64,000 bases of DNA from an uncultured Helicobacter sp. (GCA_949299115.1 CASFZH010000002.1:1-64000); one strand, 5' to 3'; positions 18,166 through 27,693 are shown, counted from the first letter of the stretch. Notes: a model not told the origin generated them from the sequence alone. Made by a program: numbers and translations.

Positions 18166-18972
18166 ATGCAAAATTCTAAATATCCAAAAGACATGCAGCC
18201 TTATATAAAAGTGCTGCATTCCCACTTCATTAAATCGGCAACTAATATTGCAGAATCTATACCCATACAGCATACTGAAATAGCTATTTTAGGTCGTAGT
18301 AATGTAGGTAAGAGCTCATTGATTAATCTGCTTCTTAACCACAAATTAGCAAAAAGCTCAAGCACACCAGGAAAAACAAGATTAATTAATTTTTTCGCAA
18401 CAACATGGAAAGTTTCGTATTGTGGAATGATAAAAAACAGTGGTACTATGCCTTTAGATTCTGTATCTATTTTACAAAATACAAATACACAACATACTTT
18501 ATATCCATCATCTACCTCTAAAAATGTAAACGATATACCTACATCTGATATATGCCATGCAAATACGATAATTCCATTAGTATTTATTGATTTACCTGGT
18601 TTTGGTTTCGCTAAGGTAGATAAAAAAACCAAAAAAATGTGGAATCAAAATTTAAGTGATTTTATTCAGAGACGCAAAAGCATTAAACTCTTTTGTCATT
18701 TAATCGATTCTCGCCACATAAAACTTAATATTGATTTGGAAATTTGTGACTTTTTAAAGTCATTATTGCAATTCCGAGATGATTGTGAATTTTTACAAAT
18801 TTACACAAAAGATGACAAATTAACGCAGAATGAACGACGCATGTTGCAATTGCAAGGTAAAATTACTATTTCAACACACAAGAAAGATAAAAGTTCTTTG
18901 CAAAAGCTTTACTATGCCATATTGACAAAAAGTTTCGGTATGGAAAATTGTTGCAGCTTGTTAAGAAACTAA
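18166..18972 (+). CDS. engB: Ribosome-biogenesis GTPase EngB (YsxC) with a large insertion
   Basis: EngB is an essential GTPase for large-subunit assembly. It shows G1 GRSNVGKSSLINLL, a G2 region SSSTPGKTRLINFF, G3 IDLPGFGFAKV and G4 TKDD in place of the usual TKxD. Between G2 and G3 there is an insertion of about 60 residues (roughly 80-143, rich in Ser, Thr and Asn) that the usual ~200-residue EngB lacks, which explains the 268-residue length. GAGGA before the ATG at 18166 fits better than the ATG at 18154. It is divergent from lepB and followed by ilvA. Confidence 0.88.
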   Translation: MQNSKYPKDMQPYIKVLHSHFIKSATNIAESIPIQHTEIAILGRSNVGKSSLINLLLNHKLAKSSSTPGKTRLINFFATTWKVSYCGMIKNSGTMPLDSVSILQNTNTQHTLYPSSTSKNVNDIPTSDICHANTIIPLVFIDLPGFGFAKVDKKTKKMWNQNLSDFIQRRKSIKLFCHLIDSRHIKLNIDLEICDFLKSLLQFRDDCEFLQIYTKDDKLTQNERRMLQLQGKITISTHKKDKSSLQKLYYAILTKSFGMENCCSLLRN

Positions 18973-18973
18973 A

Positions 18974-18990
18974 ATGTGATACAATCACAT
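18974..18990 (+). promoter_or_regulatory. Extended -10 of ilvA embedded in a 17-bp palindrome
   Basis: ATGTGAT-ACA-ATCACAT is a perfect palindrome starting two bases after the engB stop. It contains TGATACAAT, an extended -10 box, 38 bases before the ilvA ATG. A dimeric protein bound here would occlude the promoter. It looks like a CRP half-site pair, but the spacing is one base too short. Confidence 0.45.
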
Positions 18991-19023
18991 ATTGAATTTT
19001 GATTATGAAAAGGCAATAAACTT

Positions 19024-20259
19024 ATGAATCTTATCGACATCACTCAAATCCAAAAAGCAAGACAACGTTTAAGAGAAGTGATAGCATACCATCCGCTTGC
19101 TTTTGCTCCACGTATTAGTAAAGCTGCAAAGACACAAGTGTTTTTAAAAAAAGAAAATCTTCAGCTTACAGGGGCTTTTAAGATTCGCGGAGCGTATAAT
19201 AAACTTGCCTCACTCAAAGAACAAGATGAAAAAAATGACACAAGTCTCCTTTCTTCTGGTGTGATTTGTGCAAGTGCTGGGAATCATGCACAAGGCGTAG
19301 CATATAGTGCACAATGTTTTAACACAAAAGCTGTTATTGTTATGCCTGAGAATACGCCATTGCTTAAGGTGAGTGGCACAAGATCTATGGGGGCAGAAGT
19401 CGTGCTAGTGGGAAATAATTATGATGAAGCTTACGCCCACGCTCTCAAACTTGCCAAAGATAGAAATCTCACTTTTATCCACCCTTTTGCTGATGCAGAA
19501 GTCATAGCAGGGCAGGGGAGTATCGCACTAGAAATGATAGAAGAACAAAATCTTGATATGGTAATTGTTCCTGCTGGAGGCGGTGGACTAATTAGTGGCA
19601 TAGCAAGTGCATATAAAGTATTAAGCCCCAAAACTAGGATTATCGGTGTGAATGCTAGGGGTGCAGATGCCCTTATGCGAAGCTTTCATGCAAGGGAAAT
19701 TCTAAACTCACAATCGGTGCGGACTATTGCCGATGGTATTGCGGTGCGAGATGTCAATGAAAAAGTATTTAAGTGTATTTTAGAGGGTGTAGATGATATT
19801 GTGGAGGTTGATGAAGAGGAGATAGCAAGTGCAATTTTGTTTTTATTAGAATCACAAAAGCTTGTTGTAGAAGGGGCTGGAGCGGTAAGCGTAGCAGCCT
19901 TGCTGCATAAAAAAATCAATGTTAATCCCGCCTTAAAAGTTGGAGCGATTTTAAGCGGTGGGAACATCGATGTAACAATGCTTAATATGATCATCGAACG
20001 AGGATTGTTTAAATCTGATAGAAAAATGAAGTTAGAGGTCGTACTCATTGACAAACCCGGAAGTTTACAGAATCTCACAAATATCCTTACAAAGGTGGGG
20101 GCAAATATTGTGCAGATTAACTATGACAGAACGCCAACAAGCTTAGAATATGGTGATGTTTTAATCACAATGGCTTTAGAAATAAAAGGCAGTGAACATA
20201 AAGAATCTGTACTAAAAAGCCTCTTGGAGTATGGATATAAATTTAATGAAGTGTTTTGA
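19024..20259 (+). CDS. ilvA: Threonine ammonia-lyase (threonine dehydratase)
   Basis: This PLP enzyme converts threonine to 2-oxobutanoate, feeding isoleucine synthesis or threonine breakdown. The 411 residues contain the PLP-binding lysine in LTGAFKIRGAYNKLAS, the phosphate-binding glycine loop VIVPAGGGGLISGIAS, and a C-terminal ACT-like regulatory domain (LEVVLIDKPGSLQNLTNILT onward). One regulatory domain and about 400 residues fit the shorter TdcB/IlvA type. An AAAAGG ribosome binding site precedes the ATG. G+C is higher than in the flanks. Confidence 0.92.
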   Translation: MNLIDITQIQKARQRLREVIAYHPLAFAPRISKAAKTQVFLKKENLQLTGAFKIRGAYNKLASLKEQDEKNDTSLLSSGVICASAGNHAQGVAYSAQCFNTKAVIVMPENTPLLKVSGTRSMGAEVVLVGNNYDEAYAHALKLAKDRNLTFIHPFADAEVIAGQGSIALEMIEEQNLDMVIVPAGGGGLISGIASAYKVLSPKTRIIGVNARGADALMRSFHAREILNSQSVRTIADGIAVRDVNEKVFKCILEGVDDIVEVDEEEIASAILFLLESQKLVVEGAGAVSVAALLHKKINVNPALKVGAILSGGNIDVTMLNMIIERGLFKSDRKMKLEVVLIDKPGSLQNLTNILTKVGANIVQINYDRTPTSLEYGDVLITMALEIKGSEHKESVLKSLLEYGYKFNEVF

Positions 20260-20805
20260 TGATCTAGTTTTATATAATTATTTTGCTAGAAAATATTCAT
20301 TGTTTTTATATTGAGCTTAGTAATTAATGGTTTTTACATTGTGTCATACCGTTTATGCTTAAATAGTATGCAAAATTTAGATAGTGCGATGGTATTTTTT
20401 CGATACAAGATAATAATGATTGTAGTCTAAAATACCTAGATGAATGTCTATTGTTATAGTAAAAATATGAAGTAAAAAGTAATACGTGTAAAATTGTACA
20501 ACAAAGGTGAAAAATCGAATATTATGATTCTGTATTAGAGTTTTAAAGATCCCTTTATATAAGATTTATGCGTTAAATAGCAGCGAGTGGAAATGAAACA
20601 GGGTGTTATTTGTAATGGGTTTAATCTATATTTTACATGAATAGTTGGTACTAGTTACACATCTTTATATTGGGTTATCATTGCTCTCTTGCTCTTTTAT
20701 AAAGTTAATTTAGAGTTTTATATCAAGTAACCGTATTAACAGTATTATGATACAATTTCATCTTTTTTAAACACAACATCGAATCAATGAGAATAAAGCC
20801 GTAAC
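20260..20805. other. Intergenic region before the glycan cassette
   Basis: These 546 AT-rich bases lie between ilvA and the phase-variable glycosyltransferase. I see no gene, repeat or strong terminator. The promoter of the cassette lies at its end (20748-20756). Confidence 0.5.
20748..20756 (+). promoter_or_regulatory. Extended -10 promoter of the glycan cassette
   Basis: TGATACAAT, the same extended -10 as at ilvA and the outer-membrane protein gene, lies 49 bases before the ATG at 20806. It would transcribe the glycosyltransferase and, by close spacing, the first membrane protein gene. Confidence 0.5.
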
Positions 20806-21947
20806 ATGAGAAGTGATGTAAGACAAAAATCATATATTATTAATTTTGATAAATCTCTTGCTGTTATCATTCCCTGTTTTAATGAAGAAAATACAATTTT
20901 ACAAGTCATACACGAGGTACATACTATACTCCCACAAGCCACTATTTATGTGTTTGATAATAATTCCACGGATAATTCTAAAGCATTGGTAGAATCTATT
21001 ATTCAAGAAAATGCAACGGGGGGGGGGGGGGCTCATCTCCTAACCATTCTCTCTCCACTGCAAATTTTAGCACAAATTTTATTTCAGATTTATCTGCAGA
21101 TTCTCACACGCATTCTTATTCTTGTGCTTCATGGGATCCAAGCTATTCTGCACAATCTAGCATTCCTACTATACAAAAGCTATATCTTAAACTTTATAGT
21201 GTTACCATACAAGGCAAAGGGGCAGTAATGCGACAGGCTTTTAGCCTCATAGATTCTGATATATATATTATGATAGATGCGGATACACAGTATGATACTA
21301 GCTGTTTGCCTAGAGCCATAGCACATTTTATGCAGCATTCCCTAGATATGCTAAATATTGCACGTATTCCTATCACTAAAGACACACATCGTAAATATCA
21401 CAGTTTTGGGAATAAGTTCCTTACTTTGATTGTTTCTTTACTTTTTGGCAAAAAGTTTGATGATATGTTAAGCGGCTACAGAATATTCTCAAAAGCTTTT
21501 GTGAAATCTTTTCCTGCACATTCTCAAGGGTTTGAGATAGAAAGTGAACTTACTATTTTTGCTTTACAGCAAAAAATGCGTATCGATGAAATAGGTGCAG
21601 AATATAAGGCTAGACCGCATAATAGCTTCTCAAAACTCTCGACTTTTAGAGACGGCTTCAAGATTCTGTTTATGATTATGCAGCTTACTTGCACAGAACG
21701 CCCACTACTTATTTTTGGAATCTTAAGTTTTCTTTGTTTTATATTTGGAGTTACCTTGGGTATGCCTATCCTTATAGAGTATATGCAGACTTCACAAGTA
21801 GCAAAATTTCCGACACTCTTTGTGTGCGTTGGGCTAGGGATTGTAAGCATTATATTTGCACTCTTTGGCTTTTTAGCACATTTGGTAGTAAAAAATACCA
21901 AAGAACAGCGACACTTTACATATCTTTTATATAGAGAGGAAGTTTAA
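20806..21947 (+). CDS. Phase-variable GtrB/DPM-like family 2 glycosyltransferase, OFF by a G14 tract
   Basis: Two frames together encode one enzyme. The first (20806-21228) starts the GT2 fold with LAVIIPCFNEENTILQVIHE and FDNNSTDN, runs into fourteen G (21018-21031), then reads an alien tail to a stop at 21228. The second, open continuously from the tract, carries GKGAVMRQAF, the DxD-type IMIDADTQYD, MLSGYRIFSKAF, and two C-terminal TM helices as in GtrB-like enzymes that load sugars onto polyprenyl phosphate. Loss of two G or gain of one would join them (379 or 380 residues). The region just after the tract is a Ser/Thr-rich loop that tolerates length change. The assembled state is OFF, unless the tract was miscounted. 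Confidence 0.85.
21018..21031 (+). repeat. G14 homopolymer contingency tract
   Basis: Fourteen consecutive G lie in an otherwise AT-rich gene and code for glycines after NAT. It is the longest G run in the window and sits exactly where the glycosyltransferase frame breaks. G12 or G15 gives the full-length frame. Confidence 0.9.
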
Positions 21948-23869
21948 TGAATTTAAGAGAATTTTTTAAATTTACAAAAAGTTTTAAGATTTTTTTTATT
22001 TTATGGAGTCTTTTATTAGTAGGTTTCATAATAGCGTTTATAATTTTCAGTAATCTAGCAGACAAAAGAATCCTAGAGGCCGCAGTAACACTGCGTAGTT
22101 TTCCTCCTATTCAGTCTTCTGATATATATCGTTATGAAACTAAGATACATTTTCCAAGCAATATTTTTCGTTTCCAAAGAAATATTTCAAATATTGAAAT
22201 TCTCACATACATGTGGGATATAGATTCCCATTCTTTTAATCCTATCTATGAAAATGGTAAGCTCTATCTTGAAACAAAAGAGACTATGCAAAATGCCAAT
22301 CAAATAATAGGAAAAATTACCTATAAGACAGATTTTATACCAAGTTTTATACTTGATCTATGTTTGTATTATATTCTGGGTTTATTATTATGGTTTCCTT
22401 GTAGATTTTCCTGTATAACATTGTTGCAATATATATCAAGCCTACCTTCACGTTCCTATCCAACTGATAGCTATCTTATTTTAACATATAAAGACAATCT
22501 TTTTTTAAGTACAGTTATTATACTTTGTATTGGGCTTTTTGCTTTTCAATTTTGGCTGGGATTTCCTGGTCAAATCACTTGGGATACTTATGTTATGATT
22601 AGTCTTGATAAAACCAATTGGTTTCCTGTCCTTATTTCATATTTTTTAGAATTTCTCTATATATTATTTGGCAAACATAGTTATTATCTTTTTCTGTGCA
22701 ATCTTATTCCCTTTTATATTGGACTTGCTTTTCTCGTTTGTGGTTTTTATATTCGTTTTAGGACTTCTCTAGCACTTATTTTTATTTTTCCACTTTTTAT
22801 AGGAAATTTTTATTTTCAAAATTTTATGCAACACAATAGTTTTTCTCTTCCAATGATGTTATTTTGTCTCTATGCTATGATGATTTTTTATTTATTGACT
22901 AAGCCCGTGTTACGGTATACAAAGCCTATATTTACAGTATTTTGGGTATGTTTCTTTATTTTAATGTTTTGCACATTGTTATGGCGACATAATGCTATTT
23001 TTAGTGTCTTTCCTTTATGGTTTATACTTATCTATCTTTTTTTAAGTAATAGGAATCTAGACACAAAGGCTTTTAAAACGTATTACCGTAATTTTATGCT
23101 ATTTAGTGCATTAATAACACTTGCCATTGTTATTCTTGTGCCTAAGATTCTTACCAAAAATTATTCTTATCCAGCCAATCATATATTTTTACACCAAATA
23201 GCTGGGGCTTGTGTACCATCTAATGATAGCGGTTGTTTTCCACAAGAATGGTTTCCTCCAAATACCACTTTTGATGATGTTAAAGAACTTTATATAAAAT
23301 ATCCCCTTTACGCCGACGCATTCCATAGTTTAAAACTGCATGCTCCAAATCTTACAAAGCAATGGAGAGAAAGCATCATGAGACATCCTATCAACTTTCT
23401 ACAACATGAATGGCGATTTATGCAAGATATGTGGCTTCAGAAACCCGATTTGCCTGACGTCAAAGACTTGCAAGTCAAACCATCACATTCTTGGATGATT
23501 GAAATTATTAATGGCTTTCCGGATAATGAACATTTCATATCTCTCACGCCATGTAAGGAGAAAATCTATATGTTTTTATATCAACATAAAATTATTTTTA
23601 ATCACATTGTGGGTGTTGTTATGGCTTGGATTGTGCTCCTTATTAGTGGCTTTTTACTTTATCGAAAAAAATATGTTAATGCTCTGTTAATCTTCGCCTT
23701 TAGCTCTGCTTTTGCAGCTATAGGTAGTGCATTGATGATTGTGTTATTCTCTCCTGTAACAGCAGCACGTTATATGTCGCCCGTGTTACCGGTTAGTCTT
23801 ATGGCACTTATTGGGTTTATTGCATTTTTTTGGGATAAAAATAAAAAAAATATAAATGACACCAATTAA
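21947..23869 (+). CDS. Large polytopic membrane protein, GT-C-like, copy 1
   Basis: The 640-residue protein has an N-terminal TM helix, a periplasmic segment with FPSNIFRFQRN, and about ten further TM helices. The segment FWLGFPGQITWDTYVMISLD, after an early TM helix, is the kind of acidic loop seen in GT-C enzymes that use polyprenyl-linked sugars. It ends with the shared LFSPVTAARYMSPVLPVSLM helix pair. The ATG overlaps the stop of the glycosyltransferase (TAATG), so the genes are translationally coupled. It is paralogous to 24153-26099 over its whole length. Transfer of a sugar to a surface glycan is the likely role, by context and topology rather than a named family. Confidence 0.65.
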   Translation: MNLREFFKFTKSFKIFFILWSLLLVGFIIAFIIFSNLADKRILEAAVTLRSFPPIQSSDIYRYETKIHFPSNIFRFQRNISNIEILTYMWDIDSHSFNPIYENGKLYLETKETMQNANQIIGKITYKTDFIPSFILDLCLYYILGLLLWFPCRFSCITLLQYISSLPSRSYPTDSYLILTYKDNLFLSTVIILCIGLFAFQFWLGFPGQITWDTYVMISLDKTNWFPVLISYFLEFLYILFGKHSYYLFLCNLIPFYIGLAFLVCGFYIRFRTSLALIFIFPLFIGNFYFQNFMQHNSFSLPMMLFCLYAMMIFYLLTKPVLRYTKPIFTVFWVCFFILMFCTLLWRHNAIFSVFPLWFILIYLFLSNRNLDTKAFKTYYRNFMLFSALITLAIVILVPKILTKNYSYPANHIFLHQIAGACVPSNDSGCFPQEWFPPNTTFDDVKELYIKYPLYADAFHSLKLHAPNLTKQWRESIMRHPINFLQHEWRFMQDMWLQKPDLPDVKDLQVKPSHSWMIEIINGFPDNEHFISLTPCKEKIYMFLYQHKIIFNHIVGVVMAWIVLLISGFLLYRKKYVNALLIFAFSSAFAAIGSALMIVLFSPVTAARYMSPVLPVSLMALIGFIAFFWDKNKKNINDTN

Positions 23870-24152
23870 TTTAAATAAGCGAACAGTATATACGAAAGCA
23901 TATAGAGTTATACTTAGTGATTCAACGTTAAACAAATAATTTTATACTCCATCAACGCTTTCTGCTGCAATTAATACATGAAGTTTTTTATGTCTATCAG
24001 AATCTTTTTCTAAAATAAACTGATTTGTTAACTCTATTTACATCAGAGGAACATGGCTTTTAGTATTTACCAAAAGCACAGAAACATTTGTCAATATTTT
24101 AATTATAAAAAATACAAAAAATTACATGTGTTATGTAAACTTGAGGATAGGA
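23870..24152. other. Spacer between the two paralogous membrane protein genes
   Basis: There is no intact gene. On the minus strand about 31 codons (23942 to about 24034) stay open up to a TAA and read NQFILEKDSDRHKKLHVLIA. It lacks a start and a ribosome binding site, and could be a remnant that I cannot assign. Confidence 0.35.
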
Positions 24153-26099
24153 ATGAAATTATCACACAATTTAAAAAATATATGGTCTAAATTTTTCTTA
24201 ATTATATGGAATATTATCTTTTTTTGTATTGTTATTATATTTGTAGTGTTACATACAGCAGCAAAAGATAAAATTATAGAGGCTCCAATAATTCTACCAA
24301 AACAGTCTCCATCGCCAGTAAATTCTTTATACCATTATGAAGCAAGAATTCAGTTTCCAAGCAATATTTTTCGCTATCAAAATAATATTGCAACTATTGA
24401 AATTCTAAACTATAATTGGCGTATAGATTCTGATATAATCACAGATATTCAACATACGGGCAACGGTAATGGAAGGACTTTATTATTAACAACCACGCAG
24501 CCTTTAATAGATGTTGAGATTTTGGGGACAATTGATTATAAAACACATTTTTCTATTGCATTTCTTTATAATCTGTGTTTTTATTTTATCTGTGGCATAG
24601 TTGGTTGGTTTATATGTTTACCTATATTTCAATATACCCCCTCTTTTAAAAATCATCTTGTCCCTCTTACAACTAAAGATACTATATTTTTAGGTGGAGT
24701 TGTGATACTTTGTGTGGGAATAGGTGCTTTTACATTTTGGCTTGGATTTCCGGGTGTTGTGCAAATTGACGCATGGTATAATGTTGGACTCCATAAAGGC
24801 AATTGGCATCCTGTATTTATTAGTTACTTTTTGGAGCTTCTTTACATGCTTTTTGGCAAACATCTCTATTATCTCTTTTTGTGCAATCTTATTCCCTTTT
24901 ATGTGGGAATCTGTTTTATTATTTGTGGGTTTTATATTCGTTTTAGAACTCCCTTAGCTCTCATTTTTATATTTCCAACTTTTATAGGTAACATCTATTT
25001 TCATAATTTTGTGCAATATCATAGTTTTGCTCTACCTATGATGCTTTTTTGTCTCTATGCTATGTTATTGTTTTATATTCTTGCTTCTCCAGTATTACAA
25101 AATAAAAAAGTAGTTTTAGGATTTTTTTGGATAGCGTTTTTTATTCTAATGTTTTGTACACTTCTATGGAGACATAATGCTATCTTTGGTGTATTCCCAA
25201 TATGCTTTGTGCTTATTTTTCTTTTCCTGCAAAACAACAATTTTAATCTCTTACGTTATACGGTCTCTTTAGCATTTAGTGCTATTATTATGATTTCTAT
25301 TGTTGTTCTTGTGCCCAAAATTCTCACAAAAGATAAGGAATATCCTGCCAATCACATGATATTAATGCAAATAGCTGGAAGCTGTGCCCCTGCTAATGAT
25401 AGTAGCTGTTTTTTAGAAGAGTGGTATAATCCCAATAAAACATTTGAAGATGTAAAAAAAATATATAGAGATATGCCAACAAATTCCGATTATTTTGCTG
25501 CACCTTGGGTTGATAGTCCCGTTTTTAAAACTAATCAAGAACTCCCTTATCTTGCCCGTCAATGGATATATTCTATTCTCTCGCACCCCATAAATTTTAT
25601 ACATCATGAATTGCTTTTTATAAGAAATATGTGGTTTACGCACCCTGTATGGATATTGAGTCCAAAAGAGATACAAGAGCCATTTTTTAATCCACTATGG
25701 ATTACAGATATTAAATTTCCAGAAAATGAACAAAAAATTACATTTACACCAGTACAAGAAGCCATATATAGTTTTTTATATACGTATAGAATCACGTTTT
25801 TTATCCCACCTGTTTACGTGGCTATAGGGATCGTTTTGCTGATAATAAGTAGTCGATTACTTTACAAGAGATATGTGCGTGGGCATCAAACTAATGACAA
25901 TAATATACAGCATATTTTACTTGTTTTCGTATGGAGTACAAGTTTTGCTAGTTTTGGAACTGCTCTTATGGTTGCCCTCTTTTCGCCTGTAACTGCTGAG
26001 CGTTATATGTCTCCTGTATTACCTTTAAGTCTTATGGCACTTATTGGATTCATTGCATTTTTATGGAATCGACAACAAAAAAAATCCTTGCAATACTAG
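24153..26099 (+). CDS. Large polytopic membrane protein, GT-C-like, copy 2
   Basis: This is a paralogue of the preceding gene, with shared blocks such as FPSNIFRYQNNIATIEILNY, LGKHLYYLFLCNLIPFYVG-like helices, MFCTLLWRHNAIFGVFP and LFSPVTAERYMSPVLPLSLM. It keeps the acidic loop FWLGFPGVVQIDAWYNVGLH. AGGATAGGA before the ATG at 24153 gives a 648-residue start, better than the ATG at 24126. The 284-base gap to copy 1 may contain its own promoter. The pair looks like a tandem duplication followed by divergence, which would allow two acceptor or linkage specificities from one donor-loading enzyme. Confidence 0.65.
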   Translation: MKLSHNLKNIWSKFFLIIWNIIFFCIVIIFVVLHTAAKDKIIEAPIILPKQSPSPVNSLYHYEARIQFPSNIFRYQNNIATIEILNYNWRIDSDIITDIQHTGNGNGRTLLLTTTQPLIDVEILGTIDYKTHFSIAFLYNLCFYFICGIVGWFICLPIFQYTPSFKNHLVPLTTKDTIFLGGVVILCVGIGAFTFWLGFPGVVQIDAWYNVGLHKGNWHPVFISYFLELLYMLFGKHLYYLFLCNLIPFYVGICFIICGFYIRFRTPLALIFIFPTFIGNIYFHNFVQYHSFALPMMLFCLYAMLLFYILASPVLQNKKVVLGFFWIAFFILMFCTLLWRHNAIFGVFPICFVLIFLFLQNNNFNLLRYTVSLAFSAIIMISIVVLVPKILTKDKEYPANHMILMQIAGSCAPANDSSCFLEEWYNPNKTFEDVKKIYRDMPTNSDYFAAPWVDSPVFKTNQELPYLARQWIYSILSHPINFIHHELLFIRNMWFTHPVWILSPKEIQEPFFNPLWITDIKFPENEQKITFTPVQEAIYSFLYTYRITFFIPPVYVAIGIVLLIISSRLLYKRYVRGHQTNDNNIQHILLVFVWSTSFASFGTALMVALFSPVTAERYMSPVLPLSLMALIGFIAFLWNRQQKKSLQY

Positions 26100-26184
26100 A
26101 AAGACTGAAAGTCCTATATTATATTGAGTGAGTTTTTTTTGTAAAACTGAAATTATCATATCTGAGTCTAATAATATTACATTG

Positions 26185-26871
26185 TTATATGCTTTTATTC
26201 CAAGATTCTAAGAGCTCTTTTGCATTACGTTTTATGTGTGTATAGTTAGTTTGAGTTTGGGGTTGTGTATTTTTCCATAAACTAGAAATCACGGCTATCA
26301 TATCACAATTACGCAATAGCCTGGCATTGTGACGTGTAATTCCACCAATTGCACAAATAGGTATTGTCAGTTTTTGTTTTGCATAAGCCATAACTTCTAA
26401 GTTACATCGATTGGCATTCGGTTTTGTAGGTGATTGGAATATTGAACCAAAAGCTACATAATTTACACCAGCTCTTTCATATTGCAATGCCATATTAATA
26501 TCATTATAACAACTCACACCAATGATTCCTGAAAAAAAATCTCTAATATCCATAAATCTTTCTAATTCATCTTTACCCAAATGCAATCCACTTACACCCA
26601 TTTGTATTGCTAACTCATAACGATCATTTAATATAAACAAAATATCATTATACGAACAAAAATCTTGTAATTCTTGGACAAGACTACGTATCTCATTATC
26701 ATTAGATTTCTTATCTCGATATTGAAATATACGCAATCCGCCTCTTATTGCTTGTTGTAATTGAGTAAAAATAGAAGATTTTGGGGTAAGATTGCAATCA
26801 CTAATACCGTATAGTCCATGCAACAATATGGAATTTTTTGTATCTATTTGCAATTGCTGATTACCGTGCAT
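26185..26871 (-). CDS. thiE: Thiamine-phosphate synthase
   Basis: ThiE joins the thiazole and pyrimidine moieties to make thiamine phosphate. The 228-residue TIM-barrel protein has IFQYRDKKSN near its start, FILNDRYELAIQMGVSGLHL (the ND and GxHLG motifs), YVAFGSIFQSPTKPNA for phosphate binding, and PICAIGGITRHNA. The start codon has only a weak ribosome binding site. It is 24 bases downstream of rpe on the same strand, so the two are probably cotranscribed. Confidence 0.9.
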   Translation of the reverse strand: MHGNQQLQIDTKNSILLHGLYGISDCNLTPKSSIFTQLQQAIRGGLRIFQYRDKKSNDNEIRSLVQELQDFCSYNDILFILNDRYELAIQMGVSGLHLGKDELERFMDIRDFFSGIIGVSCYNDINMALQYERAGVNYVAFGSIFQSPTKPNANRCNLEVMAYAKQKLTIPICAIGGITRHNARLLRNCDMIAVISSLWKNTQPQTQTNYTHIKRNAKELLESWNKSI

Positions 26872-26895
26872 GACAATAAAATTATTGTTTAAGCT

Positions 26896-27693
26896 TTATA
26901 TTTTTAGCGATTGAATTGCTTGAACTCTATTTGCTTGTTTGAAAATGTAGTTTCCTGACACGACAATATCAACGCCGACATTCTTAAGTGTTGCAATATT
27001 AGAGTCATTTACGCCGCCATCAACCTCAATCAAACATTCCGCATTTCTCATAACTATTATTTCTTTTAAATCTGTAATTTTCTCTAATGAATGTTCGATA
27101 AATTTTTGTCCTCCAAAACCCGGATTAACACTCATAATAAGCACCATATCTATATCATCAAGAATGTATTTAATGCTTTCAAGATTTGTATGCGGATTAA
27201 GGGCTATTGCTGGAGATATATCATAAGATCGAATTTTTTGAATTATACGGTGCAAATGTCTTTCTTGTTCAATATGTACACTTATATATTTTGGTTTTAG
27301 TGGAGCGTATAAATCTATAAAAAAATTAGCATTTTCCACCATTAAATGAATGTCAAGCGGGACAGACGTAAGTAGTGGTATCTGTTCTAATACGCAAGGC
27401 CCAAGCGTCATATTTGGGACAAAGTGTCCATCCATAACATCAACATGCAATAAATCACAACCCGCATCAACAACACTTACAATTTCATCTTCTAATCGCA
27501 AAAAATTAGCTGATAAAAGACTAGGTGCGACTTGCATAACTTTTGGTTTTTCTTGGGTATTATTAGCAAAAGATTTCTCTTCTTGTGAATCTTCATCCAT
27601 ATTACGCATTGAAAGCTTTGCCAAACCTTCAATATCATGGGTTTCTCTGAGTGAGCTTAAAAGCTTTTCAAACTTTGGATTTAAGCCGAGCAT
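26896..27693 (-). CDS. rpe: Ribulose-phosphate 3-epimerase with an N-terminal extension
   Basis: Rpe interconverts ribulose and xylulose 5-phosphates. The family core begins at QVAPSLLSANFLRLEDEI and has VDVMDGHFVPNMTLGP, HLMVENAN, VLIMSVNPGFGGQKFI and IEVDGGVND. Before it lie about 52 residues that are acidic and low-complexity (MDEDSQEEKSFANNTQEK). AAGGA fits the ATG at 27693, whereas the ATG at 27537 just before the core has no ribosome binding site, so the extension is probably translated. The total of 265 residues compares with about 215-220 usually. Confidence 0.9.
   Translation of the reverse strand: MLGLNPKFEKLLSSLRETHDIEGLAKLSMRNMDEDSQEEKSFANNTQEKPKVMQVAPSLLSANFLRLEDEIVSVVDAGCDLLHVDVMDGHFVPNMTLGPCVLEQIPLLTSVPLDIHLMVENANFFIDLYAPLKPKYISVHIEQERHLHRIIQKIRSYDISPAIALNPHTNLESIKYILDDIDMVLIMSVNPGFGGQKFIEHSLEKITDLKEIIVMRNAECLIEVDGGVNDSNIATLKNVGVDIVVSGNYIFKQANRVQAIQSLKI

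Noticed and set aside
18974-18990. CRP binding site at ilvA
   Set aside because: The half-sites match but the spacer is 5 instead of 6 bases, so I report only a palindrome.
23942-24034. Possible gene remnant between the two membrane protein genes
   Set aside because: It is only about 31 codons, with a stop upstream and no family I can name. It is mentioned in the spacer entry only.
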